A stretch of DNA of 64,000 bases from Stenomitos frigidus ULC18 (GCF_003003795.1 NZ_PVWK01000142.1:62001-126000), one strand, 5' to 3'. Counted from the first letter of the stretch, positions 35,364-46,721 are shown. Translations and numbers: made by a program. Notes: generated by a model not told the origin, from the letters alone.

Positions 35364-35808
35364 CGATCGACTGCGATCGCGGAGCGTCAATCGGCTGATT
35401 GTGTAGCACCATCGTTGTACTGGTGTTGCACTCAAAGCCAATGCGTTCGTAAAACGACTGCTGATGTGTGGTCATCAGATAGATCCGCTCAACGCGACTC
35501 ATTTTGGGATGACTCAACACCGTTTGGACGAGCTTCCGTCCCAAACCTGCGCCCTGATAGTGCGGATGAATCACAACATCCCAAATGGTCGCACGGTAAA
35601 CACCATCAGAGGTCGCTCTAGCGAAACCGATCAACTGTTCGCCATCCCACGCGGTGATCACAGGCTCACTGTTGGCGATCGCCAGGCTCATATCTTTAAG
35701 AGAACGATCGGTCGCCCAAAAAGTAGCCACCTGGAAGAGCGCCTGAAGCTGGATCAAGTCCACACGTCTCTGGTCAGAAAACCGAATATGACGACAATCC
35801 ATTCCCAC
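35332..35808 (-). CDS. GNAT family N-acetyltransferase
   Basis: A 158-residue acetyltransferase. The acetyl-CoA loop is clear in VVIHPHYQGAGLGRKLVQTV, preceded by VITAWDGEQLIGFARATSDG and followed by FYERIGFECN, so strands 4 and 5 are present. Substrate unknown. The 3' end overlaps the DUF4112 gene tail-to-tail by 32 bases. Confidence 0.85.
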   Translation of the reverse strand: MGMDCRHIRFSDQRRVDLIQLQALFQVATFWATDRSLKDMSLAIANSEPVITAWDGEQLIGFARATSDGVYRATIWDVVIHPHYQGAGLGRKLVQTVLSHPKMSRVERIYLMTTHQQSFYERIGFECNTSTTMVLHNQPIDAPRSQSIASQISSSAAR

Positions 35809-36034
35809 ATCACTGTAATAACGGTACGAACATAATCTAACTTTACATAACCTAACTTCAAAGACGGCGGCTTTGTCTGTTTAGAGGGAACTCATTGCCA
35901 AAATTTCGACTCATGCATCATGAAAGCTTGACCACCGCCAGCTAGAATACAAACAGTAGTTATCAGTTTCTAGTTTTCCGGTTGGATGACAGCCCAGGAC
36001 TTAACGCTCGTAACTCAAAAATTCTCGTCTTTCT

Positions 36035-36670
36035 ATGCCCCATCCTGCCCGCCAACGTTCTCGTTACCCTCTCCTCCGATTGACCCGCGATCGGTGGCAG
36101 ACGCTCAGGCGAGGGCGATCGGCGATTGTATTGTTGCTCCTGCTGTTGACCTGGAGCCTTTGTTTAGGATGGGGATTGGCACAGGCAAAAGAACCGCGTG
36201 CGTCCCAACCCATCGCGCAACCTCTGCCGGCACCCACCACCGTGCAGCCAACCACCGCGCCACCAGTCACCATTGGCACCGTTGATGTCGTTCCGAAAAG
36301 CCTCAAGCTGGGTCAAGATCTGTATCTAGAGAATTGCGCGAGCTGCCATATTGGTGTGCCGCCCCAGGTCATGCCAACCGAAACTTGGCGACAACTGATT
36401 CAAGATTCCCAGCATTACGGTGCCCAAATTCAGCCACTCGTTCCACCCAATCTGCAAATTGTCTGGCAGTACATCCGTACGTTCTCGCGACCTCAGGGTG
36501 CAGATGAAGACATTCCGTATCGGGTGTACCAAGCACGTTACTTCAAAGCGTTACATCCTAAAGTCAAGCTACCGACACGATTAGGGCTGAGCAGTTGTGT
36601 CTCTTGCCATGCTGGCGCTGGCAAATACGATTTCCGCAGCCTCACGGCCGAGTGGCAGAACGCGCCGTAG
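36035..36670 (+). CDS. Diheme cytochrome c-type protein
   Basis: A 211-residue exported protein. A basic N-terminus and a hydrophobic segment (residues 29-48) form a signal peptide or anchor. Two c-type haem motifs are present: CASCH (101-105) and CVSCH (188-192). The spacer between signal and first haem is Pro/Thr-rich and disordered. Cyanobacterial diheme cytochromes of this kind lack a firm role in thylakoid or periplasmic electron transfer. It is followed by a 237-base spacer and secA. An overlapping frame at 35986 is a shadow. Confidence 0.8.
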   Translation: MPHPARQRSRYPLLRLTRDRWQTLRRGRSAIVLLLLLLTWSLCLGWGLAQAKEPRASQPIAQPLPAPTTVQPTTAPPVTIGTVDVVPKSLKLGQDLYLENCASCHIGVPPQVMPTETWRQLIQDSQHYGAQIQPLVPPNLQIVWQYIRTFSRPQGADEDIPYRVYQARYFKALHPKVKLPTRLGLSSCVSCHAGAGKYDFRSLTAEWQNAP

Positions 36671-36907
36671 GGAAGAAAGTATGAAGTCTAAAGGCTAAAG
36701 GCTCAATTGACTAATCCTTTAGCCTTTAGCCTTCATCCTGCCCCTTCTAATTGCGGTGATAGGATTAAAGTAGACCGAATTGTGGCTTCAAAGGTTCGTC
36801 CTAGCGGTATGTCCTGTCGATTCGAGGGCTTACTAAGCTTTGACCGAAGCATTTTAACGTTTTGTCAAACACACTTTCCAAACATTAGGAACTGGTTTCT
36901 TTCTGCC

Positions 36908-39742
36908 ATGCTTAAGACTCTGCTGGGCGATCCCAACGTACGCAAACTCAAGAAGTACCAACCGCTCATTACTGAGGTCGCCCTACTCGAAGCGGAAGTG
37001 CAACCTCTGTCTGATCACGAACTACAAGGCAAAACAGCAGAGTTTAGACAGCGCGTTGAAAATGGCGAATCTCTAGACGATCTGCTACCGGAAGCCTTTG
37101 CAGTGGTTCGAGAAGCTGCTAAGCGAGTGTTAGGCATGCGCCACTTTGATGTGCAGGTGTTAGGCGGCATTCTGCTGCACGACAACGAAGGCGGCCGTGT
37201 GAAAGGGCACCTGGCTGAGATGAAAACTGGGGAAGGTAAAACCCTGGTTTCGACGCTGCCAGCCTATCTGAATGCGATCGCGGGCAAGGGTGTCCACGTG
37301 GTTACAGTGAATGACTATCTGGCACGACGCGATGCTGAGTGGATGGGACAGGTACACCGTTTCCTGGGGTTGAGCGTAGGGCTGATTCAGCAGAGCATGA
37401 CTCCGGCCGATCGCCAGCGCAACTACGCGTGCGACATTACCTACGCTACCAACAGCGAGCTTGGGTTTGACTACCTGCGTGACAACATGGCGACGGCAAT
37501 GGTCGATGTGGTGCAGCGTCCCTTTAACTATTGCATTATTGACGAAGTGGATTCGGTGCTGATTGATGAAGCCCGCACACCGTTGATCATTTCTGGTCAG
37601 GTCGAGCGTCCGAGTGAGAAGTATGTGCGCGCGGCAGAGGTGGCGGCATCGCTCACCCGCAAGGCGAACGAAGATGACCCTGACAATCACTACGAAGTAG
37701 ATGAAAAGCAGCGGAATGTAATCCTTGCCGATGAAGGATTTATTGCAGCAGAGCAATTTCTGGGCGTGACAGATTTGTTTGACCCGCAAGACCCGTGGGC
37801 GCACTATGTTTTCAATGCCATTAAGGCAAAAGAACTGTTCATCAATGATGTGAACTATATCGTTCGCAACGACGAGATCGTGATTGTGGATGAGTTTACT
37901 GGCCGCGTGATGCCGGGTCGTCGCTGGAGTGATGGTTTGCACCAGGCGATCGAAGCCAAAGAGCGCGTTGAAATTCAGCCCGAAACGCAAACGCTGGCAA
38001 CCATTACCTATCAAAACTTTTTCTTACTCTATCCCAAGCTAGCGGGCATGACGGGGACGGCAAAGACCGAAGAAGCGGAATTTGGCAAAATCTATAACCT
38101 GGAAGTTGCTACTATTCCGACGAATCGTCCTACTGGCCGACGTGATTTGTCCGATGTGGTTTACAAAACCGAGGACGCGAAGTGGAATGCGATCGCCGAA
38201 GAATGCGCTCAAATGCACGAAGTGGGTCGCCCTGTGCTTGTGGGTACCACCAGCGTTGAAAAGTCGGAACTCCTCGCTCGGCTGCTGAATGAGCGCAACA
38301 TTCCACTCAATCTGCTCAATGCCAAACCAGAGAACGTGGAGCGAGAGTCAGAAATCATCGCCCAAGCGGGACGCAAAGGCGCAGTGACGATCGCCACCAA
38401 CATGGCTGGTCGTGGTACCGATATTATTCTCGGTGGTAATGCCGACTACATGGCGCGTCTGAAAGTCCGGGAATACTTCATGCCCAGGATTGTGCAACCA
38501 GAGGACGAAGATACCTTTGGTGTTGCCGATGTTCCAGCTTTAGCGGCTAGTCGTGGTGGTGGGCAGGGCTTTGTTCCTGGTAAAAAAGTGAAATCCTGGA
38601 AAGCCTCGCCCCAAATTTATCCCACGTCTCTATCGAAAGAAACTGAGCGACTGCTGAAGGCAGCGGTAGATGTTGGCGTACAGCAATATGGTGAGCGATC
38701 GCTACCCGAACTGGAAGCGGAAGATCGCGTTGCCGTTGCTTCGGAAAAAGCGCCCACCGAAGACCCTGTGGTGCAAAAGCTACGCGAGGTTTACAACCTG
38801 ATTCGGAAAGAATACGAAGCGTTTACGACCCGTGAACACGATGAAGTGGTTCAACTGGGCGGCTTACACGTCATCGGTACAGAGCGGCACGAATCCCGAC
38901 GCATCGACAACCAGTTGCGTGGTCGAGCGGGTCGGCAGGGTGACCCTGGCTCTACCAAATTCTTCCTGAGTCTGCAAGATAACCTGCTGCGGATTTTTGG
39001 TGGCGATCGCGTAGCGGGCTTGATGAATGCCTTCCGGGTTGAAGAAGATATGCCAATCGAGTCGGGGATGCTGACTCGATCGCTAGAAGGTGCCCAGCGC
39101 AAAGTGGAAACCTACTACTACGACATTCGGAAGCAGGTTTTTGAATACGACGAAGTGATGAATAATCAGCGTCGTGCTATCTATGCTGAACGTCGTCGCG
39201 TTCTGGAAGGGCAAGACCTGAAAGAGCAAGTCGTCAAATACGCTGAGCGCACGATGGATGACATCGTCGAAGCCAAAGTCAATCCAGACCTGCCCTCAGA
39301 AGAGTGGGATCTCAAGAGCCTGGTCAGCAAGGTGCAGGAATTTGTTTACTTGTTGTCTGACCTGGAGCCGGATCATCTCATCGATATGACGATCGGCGAA
39401 ATTAAAACCTTCTTACATGAGCAAGTTCGCATTGCTTATGACCTCAAAGAAGCCCAAATTGATCAGATTCAACCCGGATTGATGCGACAAGCTGAGCGCT
39501 TCTTCATCCTGCAACGGATTGATACGCTTTGGCGTGAACACCTACAGCAGATGGATGCTCTGCGCGAATCGGTAGGTCTACGCGGCTACGGGCAAAAAGA
39601 TCCGTTGATCGAGTATAAGAGCGAAGGTTACGAAATCTTCCTGGAAATGATGACCGAAATCCGTCGTGATGTGGTTTACTCGTTGTTCCAGTTTCAACCT
39701 CAGATGCAGCCCACTGCTGCTGTTGCGTCTGAAACAATCTAG
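36908..39742 (+). CDS. secA: Preprotein translocase ATPase SecA
   Basis: The motor of the Sec export pathway. With the start at ATG 36908 ([20 protein letters not shown]) it has 944 residues, typical of cyanobacteria; the open frame extends 67 codons upstream to 36707, but those lack homology. Walker A is in [15 protein letters not shown], the DEAD-box variant in [20 protein letters not shown], and NBD2 shows [12 protein letters not shown] and [14 protein letters not shown]. The C-terminal zinc-binding tail of E. coli SecA is absent, and the protein ends with the FQFQPQMQ region. A hairpin terminator follows. Confidence 0.96.
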   Translation: MLKTLLGDPNVRKLKKYQPLITEVALLEAEVQPLSDHELQGKTAEFRQRVENGESLDDLLPEAFAVVREAAKRVLGMRHFDVQVLGGILLHDNEGGRVKGHLAEMKTGEGKTLVSTLPAYLNAIAGKGVHVVTVNDYLARRDAEWMGQVHRFLGLSVGLIQQSMTPADRQRNYACDITYATNSELGFDYLRDNMATAMVDVVQRPFNYCIIDEVDSVLIDEARTPLIISGQVERPSEKYVRAAEVAASLTRKANEDDPDNHYEVDEKQRNVILADEGFIAAEQFLGVTDLFDPQDPWAHYVFNAIKAKELFINDVNYIVRNDEIVIVDEFTGRVMPGRRWSDGLHQAIEAKERVEIQPETQTLATITYQNFFLLYPKLAGMTGTAKTEEAEFGKIYNLEVATIPTNRPTGRRDLSDVVYKTEDAKWNAIAEECAQMHEVGRPVLVGTTSVEKSELLARLLNERNIPLNLLNAKPENVERESEIIAQAGRKGAVTIATNMAGRGTDIILGGNADYMARLKVREYFMPRIVQPEDEDTFGVADVPALAASRGGGQGFVPGKKVKSWKASPQIYPTSLSKETERLLKAAVDVGVQQYGERSLPELEAEDRVAVASEKAPTEDPVVQKLREVYNLIRKEYEAFTTREHDEVVQLGGLHVIGTERHESRRIDNQLRGRAGRQGDPGSTKFFLSLQDNLLRIFGGDRVAGLMNAFRVEEDMPIESGMLTRSLEGAQRKVETYYYDIRKQVFEYDEVMNNQRRAIYAERRRVLEGQDLKEQVVKYAERTMDDIVEAKVNPDLPSEEWDLKSLVSKVQEFVYLLSDLEPDHLIDMTIGEIKTFLHEQVRIAYDLKEAQIDQIQPGLMRQAERFFILQRIDTLWREHLQQMDALRESVGLRGYGQKDPLIEYKSEGYEIFLEMMTEIRRDVVYSLFQFQPQMQPTAAVASETI

Positions 39743-39769
39743 AACTCAGTTAATAGGGTGGAGATCTCG

Positions 39770-39795
39770 AAGGGCAATCAATCGATCGCCCTTTT
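39770..39795 (+). terminator. Putative intrinsic terminator after secA
   Basis: AAGGGC (39770-39775) pairs with GCCCTT (39788-39793) across a 12-base loop, followed by TT, 27 bases past the stop codon. Confidence 0.65.
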
Positions 39796-40377
39796 ACCCA
39801 GCTTTCGACCCGATGCCCTAACTTCTGTGGCGAAAGCTATACTTGACAAAGCTAAAGCGTGGTTTGTAGGTTTTGAGGCAATGAATGCTTGGGCGCTTTT
39901 TACGCTTTGGTGCTGATGGTAGAAATAATAACGGTAGTCCTAACCAAAACTACACCAGTCAATCTATAAGGTTACAGTCTTTGGCGTTTACTCTTTGAGG
40001 CTGATCAGTCGATGCTTTGCTCATCCGGTGCATTAAAGCCATTCCTAGCGATCGCGTCTCTTCAAGAGCACGGCATGGGCAAAACACAGGGGCGCTGGTA
40101 CACTTGATCCAGGTTTGCCGAGCATTATTCTTTATTCCACAAGTTTGAAATCCTCCGATCGGGCGACTTGAATAGGTGAAGCCTGCTCTACGCTCTTGCG
40201 ATAACCTGACCACAGCGAGATTTCATACGTATCTAAAAGATTTCGTATGCCATGCAGCAATGATCATTGGAATGAGATGCTTCAACGCTAAGTGTTTGAC
40301 TTTGTAATGGCTTGTGTCCTTCTTAAGCGACGCTCATCTAAAGCATACGGTTACGCTTTGTTAGTCCTTTAAAGTGA
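39796..40377. other. Spacer between secA and the efflux genes
   Basis: About 580 bases with no convincing gene; an 84-codon minus frame at 39959-40213 has no support. The right end carries the promoter region of the efflux operon, with TTTCATACG/TTTCGTATG near 40222-40250. Confidence 0.4.
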
Positions 40378-41847
40378 GTGAACAACCCTATGAATGTTGA
40401 AGGGACAAGCAAAAATCATAATAGGCAACCTTTTCCACATGAGAGGGGCAGTTCCAAGCCAGTAGGAGATTCTGAGCGTGACCCTCAACCACCACGCAGA
40501 GGGAGGCGACGTTTCCTGATACCTGCCCTTATTGCAGCGGCAATTTTGGGAGGCGTTGGGTGGATCGTGTTCAGTCGGTTCATCATGCCGATACTCATTT
40601 TCAGCAGCATGAAGCCACAGCTAACACCAGTTGAGTTATCGTCGCCAAAGACAGCGCCAATTGCCGATAGCTCAGACTATGCGGCTAACCTTGATTCGCG
40701 CCAGTCTGTCACTTTGCAGCCACGGGTGTCGGGGCAGATTGCGGCTATTTACGTCAAGGCTGGCGATCGCGTTGAGGCAGGGGCACCTATCATTCAAATT
40801 GATGCAGCGCAACAGCGAGCACAGGTTGCCAGTCGGGATGCGGCAGTAGAATCTGCTGATGCTGATATCTCGGTTGCGCAGTCCGACGTGTCAAGCGCTC
40901 GAGATAATCTGCGATCACTCCAGGCAAAGCGAACAGCTAATCAATCTGATGTGCAGTTCAATGAGGGTGAGTACAAGCGTTATCAGGATCTGTTTGCTCA
41001 GGGAGCCAGCAGCAAGCAAGTGCTCGATCAAAAGCTAAACGCGGTGCAAACTGCACGCGCAACCCTCAGGCAGACAGAGGCTGATATACAGGCTCAGCGG
41101 TCAGCTATTGCGCGATCGCAGTCAACCGTTGCAAAAAACCAGCGTACTTTACAGCAAGCACAAGCAAATGTGACTGAAGGGCAAGCAGAGCTTCAGTATT
41201 ACACCATCAAAGCGCCCTTTTCGGGGGTTGTTGGTAACATTCCTGTCAAGGTGGGCGATTTTGTTGATAACACCTCCCCAATGCTCCGCCTTACGCAGAA
41301 CGAGCAGCTTGAGGTGCAAATGCAAATTCCTTTAGACAGGGCACCTGCCTTGCGATCGGGGTTGCCTGTACAACTACTGGATGAGCAAGGCAAAGTACTG
41401 CAAACTGGTAAGGTGTCTTTTATTGCGCCAGATGTTGACCCGTCTACGCAATCCATACAAGCAAAAGCGGTTTTTAACAATTCGAGCGGCAAGCTACGAA
41501 CCTCACAATTTGCTCGCGTGAGAGTCATTTGGTCAACCCGTCCGGGTGTTTTGGTACCAGTAACTGCGATTTCGCGGTTAGGCGGTAAGGATTTTGTGTT
41601 TGTCGGTACGTCGTTCAAGGCTTCAGGCTGCAAAGCTGCCTCTGCGGGAGAGGGGGCACCACCACCAACTAACGTTGACCCTGAACAACTAACGGTGGCT
41701 CAAAAGGCAGTCAAGCTAGGCAAGATTGTGGGCAACGAGCAGGAAGTGCAGGACGGACTTGGCAAAGGCGATCGCCTCATCACTTCCGGCATCCTGAGCT
41801 TGCAAAATTGTCTGATTGTTCAAGAAGCGGCAGCCACACCAAAGTAA
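40378..41847 (+). CDS. RND efflux periplasmic adaptor (MFP) subunit
   Basis: A 489-residue membrane-fusion protein. An N-terminal membrane segment (about residues 46-66), a lipoyl half-motif (SGQIAAIYVKAGDRVEAGAPI), a long Ala/Gln-rich coiled coil (about 135-275), the second lipoyl half (YYTIKAPFSGVVGNIPVKVG) and beta-barrel/membrane-proximal domains follow in the AcrA/MexA order. The protein links the inner-membrane pump to an outer-membrane channel, which is not encoded here. The start GTG 40378 or ATG 40390 is uncertain. The RND gene follows after 100 bases. Confidence 0.88.
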   Translation: MNNPMNVEGTSKNHNRQPFPHERGSSKPVGDSERDPQPPRRGRRRFLIPALIAAAILGGVGWIVFSRFIMPILIFSSMKPQLTPVELSSPKTAPIADSSDYAANLDSRQSVTLQPRVSGQIAAIYVKAGDRVEAGAPIIQIDAAQQRAQVASRDAAVESADADISVAQSDVSSARDNLRSLQAKRTANQSDVQFNEGEYKRYQDLFAQGASSKQVLDQKLNAVQTARATLRQTEADIQAQRSAIARSQSTVAKNQRTLQQAQANVTEGQAELQYYTIKAPFSGVVGNIPVKVGDFVDNTSPMLRLTQNEQLEVQMQIPLDRAPALRSGLPVQLLDEQGKVLQTGKVSFIAPDVDPSTQSIQAKAVFNNSSGKLRTSQFARVRVIWSTRPGVLVPVTAISRLGGKDFVFVGTSFKASGCKAASAGEGAPPPTNVDPEQLTVAQKAVKLGKIVGNEQEVQDGLGKGDRLITSGILSLQNCLIVQEAAATPK

Positions 41848-41947
41848 TTTCCACGGCTCAACTTAAAGTGGGCTAGCGGGCAGGAGTGCGTAGTTCATGG
41901 CACATCACTATTGACAGCGGGCAGTTTCCTCAGGACACCTGTGCTTT

Positions 41948-44900
41948 ATGATTCTCTCCATTTCAACCTTCTTTATTCGTCGCCCGATTTTTGCAACAGT
42001 TTGCTCGATCGTGGTGACGCTGCTGGGGATTGCGTGTATTCCAACGCTACCGATCGCCCAGTATCCTGATATTGTGCCGCCACAAGTTACAGTCACCTCC
42101 AACTACATTGGCGCTAGTGCGGAAACGGTTGAATCAACCGTGACCAACATCTTGGAACGAGAGCTAAACGGCATCAACGACCTGCGGTACATCAAATCCA
42201 CCAGCGCTAACGATGGTTCTAGCAGCATTAATCTCACCTTTGAACTCGGACGCGATCAGGATCTCGCAGCGGTCGATGTGCAAAACAAGGTGTCCACGGT
42301 GCAATCACGTTTGCCAGGACCCGTGACCCAAACAGGTGTGCAGGTAGCAAAAGCAAACAGCAACCTTCTGCTGGCGATCGGGATGTACTCCGATCGCGAC
42401 GAGAAAACTGGACAAGACGTTTACGACAGCACCTATCTCAGCAACTATGCCGATTTGTACATTGCTGATGCGCTCAAGCGAATTAAGGGGGTGGGTGGAG
42501 TACAAACCTTTGGTGAGCGGAAATATGCCATGCGCCTCTGGGTTGATCCAGAGCGTCTCGCTAGTCGGGGACTGACCTCCCAGGATGTGATCACAGCCTT
42601 GAAAGAACAAAACCTCCAGGTGGGTGCGGGGCAGATCGGGCAACCACCGATTGACGATGGACAGCAATATCAATATGCCGTCACGGCTCAGGGTCGCTTC
42701 AAAAATGCAGAGGAATTTAATGACCTTGTTGTCAAAACTACCGCTACTGGCACTTTAGTCAAGTTGCGGGATGTGGGTCGCGCCGAACTGGGGGCGGAAA
42801 ACTACGGGTCTTTGCTGCGCTTTACGCCCAGTGACCGCATTACACACCAGGGGATTGGACTTGGCATTAATCAGCAATTTGGTACCAATGCGCTGGATAC
42901 TGCCCGTGATGTGAAGGCAGAAATGCAAGTGCTGGCGGCGAATTTCCCGCCAGGAATGCGCTATGCCGTTGCCTTTGATACCACGACCTTTATTGAGGCA
43001 GGTGCAGAAGAGGTCATCATTTCACTCATCCTGGCGATCGTTCTGGTGGTCTTGATCATCTATCTCTTTTTGCAGAATTGGCGATCGGCGCTTATTGCGT
43101 CCATCGCAATTCCAGTTGCCTTGCTGGGTACCTTTATCTTCGTCAAACTGCTGGGCTTCTCAATTAACACACTCACCCTCTTTGGTTTGACGCTGGCAAC
43201 AGGGTTGGTGGTGGATGATGCCATCGTCATTGTGGAAGATATCACTAAGCGTGTTCAAGAAGATGGAATGCGACCGCTAGATGCCGCACTTTCATCAATG
43301 GACTCGCTTATTGGTGCCGTTGTTGCCACCTCTGTGGTTTTGGTGACGGTTTTCGTCCCCGTTGCCTTTTTCCCTGGTACCACCGGGCAACTTTACAAAC
43401 AATTTGCGTTGACGATCGCCTTTTCGATCACGGTTTCCACTTTTAATGCGATCACCTTGACCCCAACATTGTCAGCACTCTTGCTGCGGCGTGGTCAAAT
43501 GCCCAACAACTGGTTCTTTAACCGTATCAACGTAGGGATTGATTACACCCGCCAACGGTACAGCCGATTGCTGGGTAACGTAACGCGGCGCAAAGGGTTA
43601 GTCATGGGGCTGTTCGCGGGGGCATTGGCGCTAACTGGCTGGGTCTACACGCTCGTACCGGGTGGCTTCCTTCCCGATGAAGACCAGGGCTACTTTATTA
43701 CGATCGTCCAGGCACCAGAAGGCGTATCGCTTAACTACACGCGCAATGTACTGGAAAAGGCAGAGGCAATCCTCAAGCAGCAGCCGGAAGTCCAAAATAT
43801 TTTTGCGGTCGGTGGCTTTAGCTTTAGTGGCTCCACTCCCAATAATGGCTTGATTTTTTCAACCCTCAAGCCCTGGGAAGAGCGCAAGGGAGCCGATCAG
43901 TCTGTGAAGGCGATCATCGGTGGCTTCTTCCCTAAACCATCAGGGCTATTCCCCCAAATGCTAGGCATCAAAGAAGCAACGGTGATTCCGGTAGCGCCAC
44001 CAGCGTTACAGGGTGTGGGTAACTTCGGGGGCTTTGATTTTCAACTGCAAGACCGTACTGGGCTTGGCTTTAATGTGCTTGGCGAAAACCTTAACAAGTT
44101 TATGAGCCGTGCTGCTACCTATCCCTCTCCAGACAAAGCTCAGTTGACTGGATTACGACCGACCTTCAATGCGAATACCCCCCAAATTTCAGTAGAAGTC
44201 GATCGCACACGGGCAAACCAACTTCAGGTGCCACTACAGGATATTTTCAACACCCTGCAAACCTCGTTAGGTTCCACGTATGTGAACGATTTCAATCAAT
44301 TTGAACGTACTTATCGGGTTTATGTGCAGGCAGATCAACAGTTTCGCTCCAACCCCGAAGACATTAAGCGGCTCTATGTGCGATCGCAGACAGGCAAAAT
44401 GATTCCACTGAGTAATCTGGTCACAGTAACTCAAACGATCGGTCCGTCCATCATCTCGCACTACAACCTGTTCCGCTCAGTCGAAATCACGGGCGCTCCC
44501 GCTCCAGGTGTTAGTTCTGGGCAGTCCCTCCAGGCAATGCAAGCAGTCGCGAAGGAAACCTTACCCAAAGGGTTTGGCTATGAATGGTCTGGCTTATCGC
44601 TAGAAGAAGTTAGTGCGGGCGGCAGCGCCATCTTTATCTTCGCACTAGGGATTATCTTTGTTTATCTGACGTTGGCAGCCCAGTACGAGAGCTACATCGA
44701 TCCCTTCATCATTCTGCTGACAGTGCCGCTGGCAATTCTCGGTGCGTTGATTGCGCTACTGCTGCGGGGGACTGCCAATGATGTCTACACCCAGATTGGC
44801 TTTGTCATGCTGATTGGGATGGCAAGTAAAAATGGCATTCTCATCGTGGAATTTGCGAACCAGCTTTATGCGGAAGGGTGGAGCATTACCAAAGCAGCAG

Positions 44901-45208
44901 TGGAAGCAGCGCAAGATCGGCTACGGCCAATTTTGATGACGGCAATCTCCACGGTGATTGGTGCCTTTCCCCTCTTTATTGCCACAGGTGCCGGTGCTGG
45001 TGCCCGACAATCGCTGGGAACGGCTATCGTCGGTGGGATGTGTGTTGCCACGATCCTCAGTCTCTTGGTCGTACCTGTCCTCTACATCGTGATCAAAACG
45101 GCTGAAGCACGCTATCGCCGAGGCCCCTATAAGCCTGCGATCGCCGACGCTCCGGAGGCCGAATCGGATGGCACTCGTACGGGTGAAGAAGTAACGTCCA
45201 AACGTTAG
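41948..45208 (+). CDS. RND efflux transporter, HAE1/AcrB type
   Basis: The 1086-residue inner-membrane pump with two sixfold membrane repeats and two large periplasmic loops. The N-terminus FFIRRPIFATVCSIVVTLLG and the motifs SSMDSLIGAVVAT and FPGTTGQLYKQFALTI are HAE1 hallmarks. Proton-relay acids lie in GLVVDDAIVIVEDI (TM4), and the partner Lys in MLIGMASKNGILIVEFAN (TM10). It exports hydrophobic or amphiphilic compounds; the substrate cannot be told from sequence. The 39-residue C-terminal tail is acidic and unconserved. No outer-membrane TolC-like gene is adjacent. Confidence 0.95.
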   Translation: MILSISTFFIRRPIFATVCSIVVTLLGIACIPTLPIAQYPDIVPPQVTVTSNYIGASAETVESTVTNILERELNGINDLRYIKSTSANDGSSSINLTFELGRDQDLAAVDVQNKVSTVQSRLPGPVTQTGVQVAKANSNLLLAIGMYSDRDEKTGQDVYDSTYLSNYADLYIADALKRIKGVGGVQTFGERKYAMRLWVDPERLASRGLTSQDVITALKEQNLQVGAGQIGQPPIDDGQQYQYAVTAQGRFKNAEEFNDLVVKTTATGTLVKLRDVGRAELGAENYGSLLRFTPSDRITHQGIGLGINQQFGTNALDTARDVKAEMQVLAANFPPGMRYAVAFDTTTFIEAGAEEVIISLILAIVLVVLIIYLFLQNWRSALIASIAIPVALLGTFIFVKLLGFSINTLTLFGLTLATGLVVDDAIVIVEDITKRVQEDGMRPLDAALSSMDSLIGAVVATSVVLVTVFVPVAFFPGTTGQLYKQFALTIAFSITVSTFNAITLTPTLSALLLRRGQMPNNWFFNRINVGIDYTRQRYSRLLGNVTRRKGLVMGLFAGALALTGWVYTLVPGGFLPDEDQGYFITIVQAPEGVSLNYTRNVLEKAEAILKQQPEVQNIFAVGGFSFSGSTPNNGLIFSTLKPWEERKGADQSVKAIIGGFFPKPSGLFPQMLGIKEATVIPVAPPALQGVGNFGGFDFQLQDRTGLGFNVLGENLNKFMSRAATYPSPDKAQLTGLRPTFNANTPQISVEVDRTRANQLQVPLQDIFNTLQTSLGSTYVNDFNQFERTYRVYVQADQQFRSNPEDIKRLYVRSQTGKMIPLSNLVTVTQTIGPSIISHYNLFRSVEITGAPAPGVSSGQSLQAMQAVAKETLPKGFGYEWSGLSLEEVSAGGSAIFIFALGIIFVYLTLAAQYESYIDPFIILLTVPLAILGALIALLLRGTANDVYTQIGFVMLIGMASKNGILIVEFANQLYAEGWSITKAAVEAAQDRLRPILMTAISTVIGAFPLFIATGAGAGARQSLGTAIVGGMCVATILSLLVVPVLYIVIKTAEARYRRGPYKPAIADAPEAESDGTRTGEEVTSKR

Positions 45209-45467
45209 GTGCCTCCCCTAGTTCAAGCCCATGCGTTCCTGGTTTAACACTAATGGCTAAATAAAGACCTGGCAACGTGATCACCAGTCTCCCATTCTCG
45301 ATCGCAAAACTATCTTAAAGTTGCAACTCAAAATCCTGATTGCGCTCACTTTTTCTGTAGAAAGGAGAGGTATCCATAAGCCTGTACGGATTGATGACTC
45401 CTCTCCAACATCAGCCCTTGGCTCGCTTTGAATGGTGCGCTATCTACGGCGTTCATGAGTGCAAATA

Positions 45468-46208
45468 ATGATTGATCAAAAGGATTTGCTTCCGGCGGAT
45501 GGCCTATCGCAGTTACGTTACCCTGCTGCAAAGATGCTCACGTCCGCGTTCCTGTCAACGACAGCGTTGCTCCTGCTCAGTGTGTATCAACCGAGCGCAC
45601 AGGCACAAAACTGTGCATCATCCTATGAGCCTGGAACGCTGCAACAGCGCACTAAATCTGGTCTGTTGGATAGCAGAATCGGACCCATCAAGATCGTAAA
45701 CAATACTCAAACCGCGACGATTGTTTCGCTCTACCATCCTGATGCGCCAAAACGGATCTTTAAATACTGGTATGCCGAACCTGGCAAGAGCTATTTACTG
45801 GGTACCGATAGCTATAGTAGCGATTGGGGCATTCAAGTGGATGAGGGGCCCATTTGCCTGGTGGGGCGTGTAGCCAGCTGGGATGGCCACATATTTACGA
45901 CGTTTCCCAGCCGTCTCTTTATCGTCGATGCACCAGTCGCGGTCGAGCCAGCTGTTACCAGGAGCCAAACATCACGGGCGCTTACACTACCGCCGCTCCA
46001 GCCCCCTGAAGCCTATGAAGCGATCGCTACCAAGCAGATTACCCAGGGAGACGCACGCACTGGCTTGATTTCCTTGCTGCGGGCGGCTGATCTTTACCGG
46101 GTCAGTGGACGCTTAAAAGAAGAGCAGCGCGTGCGCGATCGCATCAAGCAGATTCGTGACGGTGGTAAAGCGGCTGCCTTCAGGCTAAAGGACGAACGAA
46201 CGCAATGA
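45468..46208 (+). CDS. Secreted hypothetical protein
   Basis: A protein of about 246 residues with an early hydrophobic segment (MLTSAFLSTTALLLLSVYQP) and a likely cleavage after AQA, so it is exported. The mature part has two Cys (in NCASSYEP and GPICLVGRVAS) that may form a disulfide, and a helical Arg/Lys-rich C-terminal region. No family recognised. The short region before the signal suggests the start may instead be internal. It is on the same strand as the RND gene but 259 bases later, so co-expression is doubtful. Confidence 0.6.
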   Translation: MIDQKDLLPADGLSQLRYPAAKMLTSAFLSTTALLLLSVYQPSAQAQNCASSYEPGTLQQRTKSGLLDSRIGPIKIVNNTQTATIVSLYHPDAPKRIFKYWYAEPGKSYLLGTDSYSSDWGIQVDEGPICLVGRVASWDGHIFTTFPSRLFIVDAPVAVEPAVTRSQTSRALTLPPLQPPEAYEAIATKQITQGDARTGLISLLRAADLYRVSGRLKEEQRVRDRIKQIRDGGKAAAFRLKDERTQ

Positions 46209-46265
46209 TTGCCGCTAGTATTGTAATTGCTAGCACCTTGCAATGGTCATCCTGCGCGTCTTGTC

Positions 46266-46646
46266 ATGTCTTCCAAGCAAAAGCCCGCCAATGCTAACGC
46301 CTCTAAGGCAAAACCCTCTGATCACGGACGAGTCGTCTACTCAGAGTTTGGTAACGCAAACAATGATGACGCGTTTAAACGAGCCGTCCCCGACCTGCCA
46401 CCTAACCAGCAGAACCTGAGAGTCGAAGCGTCTCGCGCTGGACGCAAAGGCAAAACGGTCACGATCGTGCGTGGCTTTCAAGCTCATACAGAGACGTTGA
46501 CAGAACTGCTCAAAAAGCTCAAAGCCCATTGTGGCGCTGGCGGTACGCTGAAAGAAACGGAGCTTGAAATCCAGGGCGATCACAAGCAAAAAGTGGTCGA
46601 GTTTCTGATCAATCTGGGCTATAAGGCAAAAAGCAGCGGCGGCTAG
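46266..46646 (+). CDS. SUI1/YciH translation initiation factor-like protein
   Basis: A 126-residue protein with a basic, disordered N-terminus and a SUI1 domain (KGKTVTIVRGFQAHTETLTE, KKLKAHCGAGGTLKETELEI, GDHKQKVVEFLINLGYKAK). Bacterial YciH and archaeal/eukaryotic eIF1 share this fold; it affects start-codon selection or dissociation of initiation complexes. The open frame extends 13 codons upstream to 46227, but ATG 46266 gives the expected N-terminus. Confidence 0.9.
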   Translation: MSSKQKPANANASKAKPSDHGRVVYSEFGNANNDDAFKRAVPDLPPNQQNLRVEASRAGRKGKTVTIVRGFQAHTETLTELLKKLKAHCGAGGTLKETELEIQGDHKQKVVEFLINLGYKAKSSGG

Positions 46647-46721
46647 AACATTTTCAGTGTTGATCAGCTTTAAGGTTGATTAGCTTAGACGTATGTTCAA
46701 CCTCTCCAGTCTGCTGACAAG

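Noticed and set aside
36707-36907. Upstream extension of secA
   Set aside because: SecA homology begins exactly at ATG 36908; the upstream residues have no counterpart.
37160-38014. 284-codon minus-strand frame inside secA
   Set aside because: Antisense of the SecA motor domain; Cys/His-rich noise without motif.
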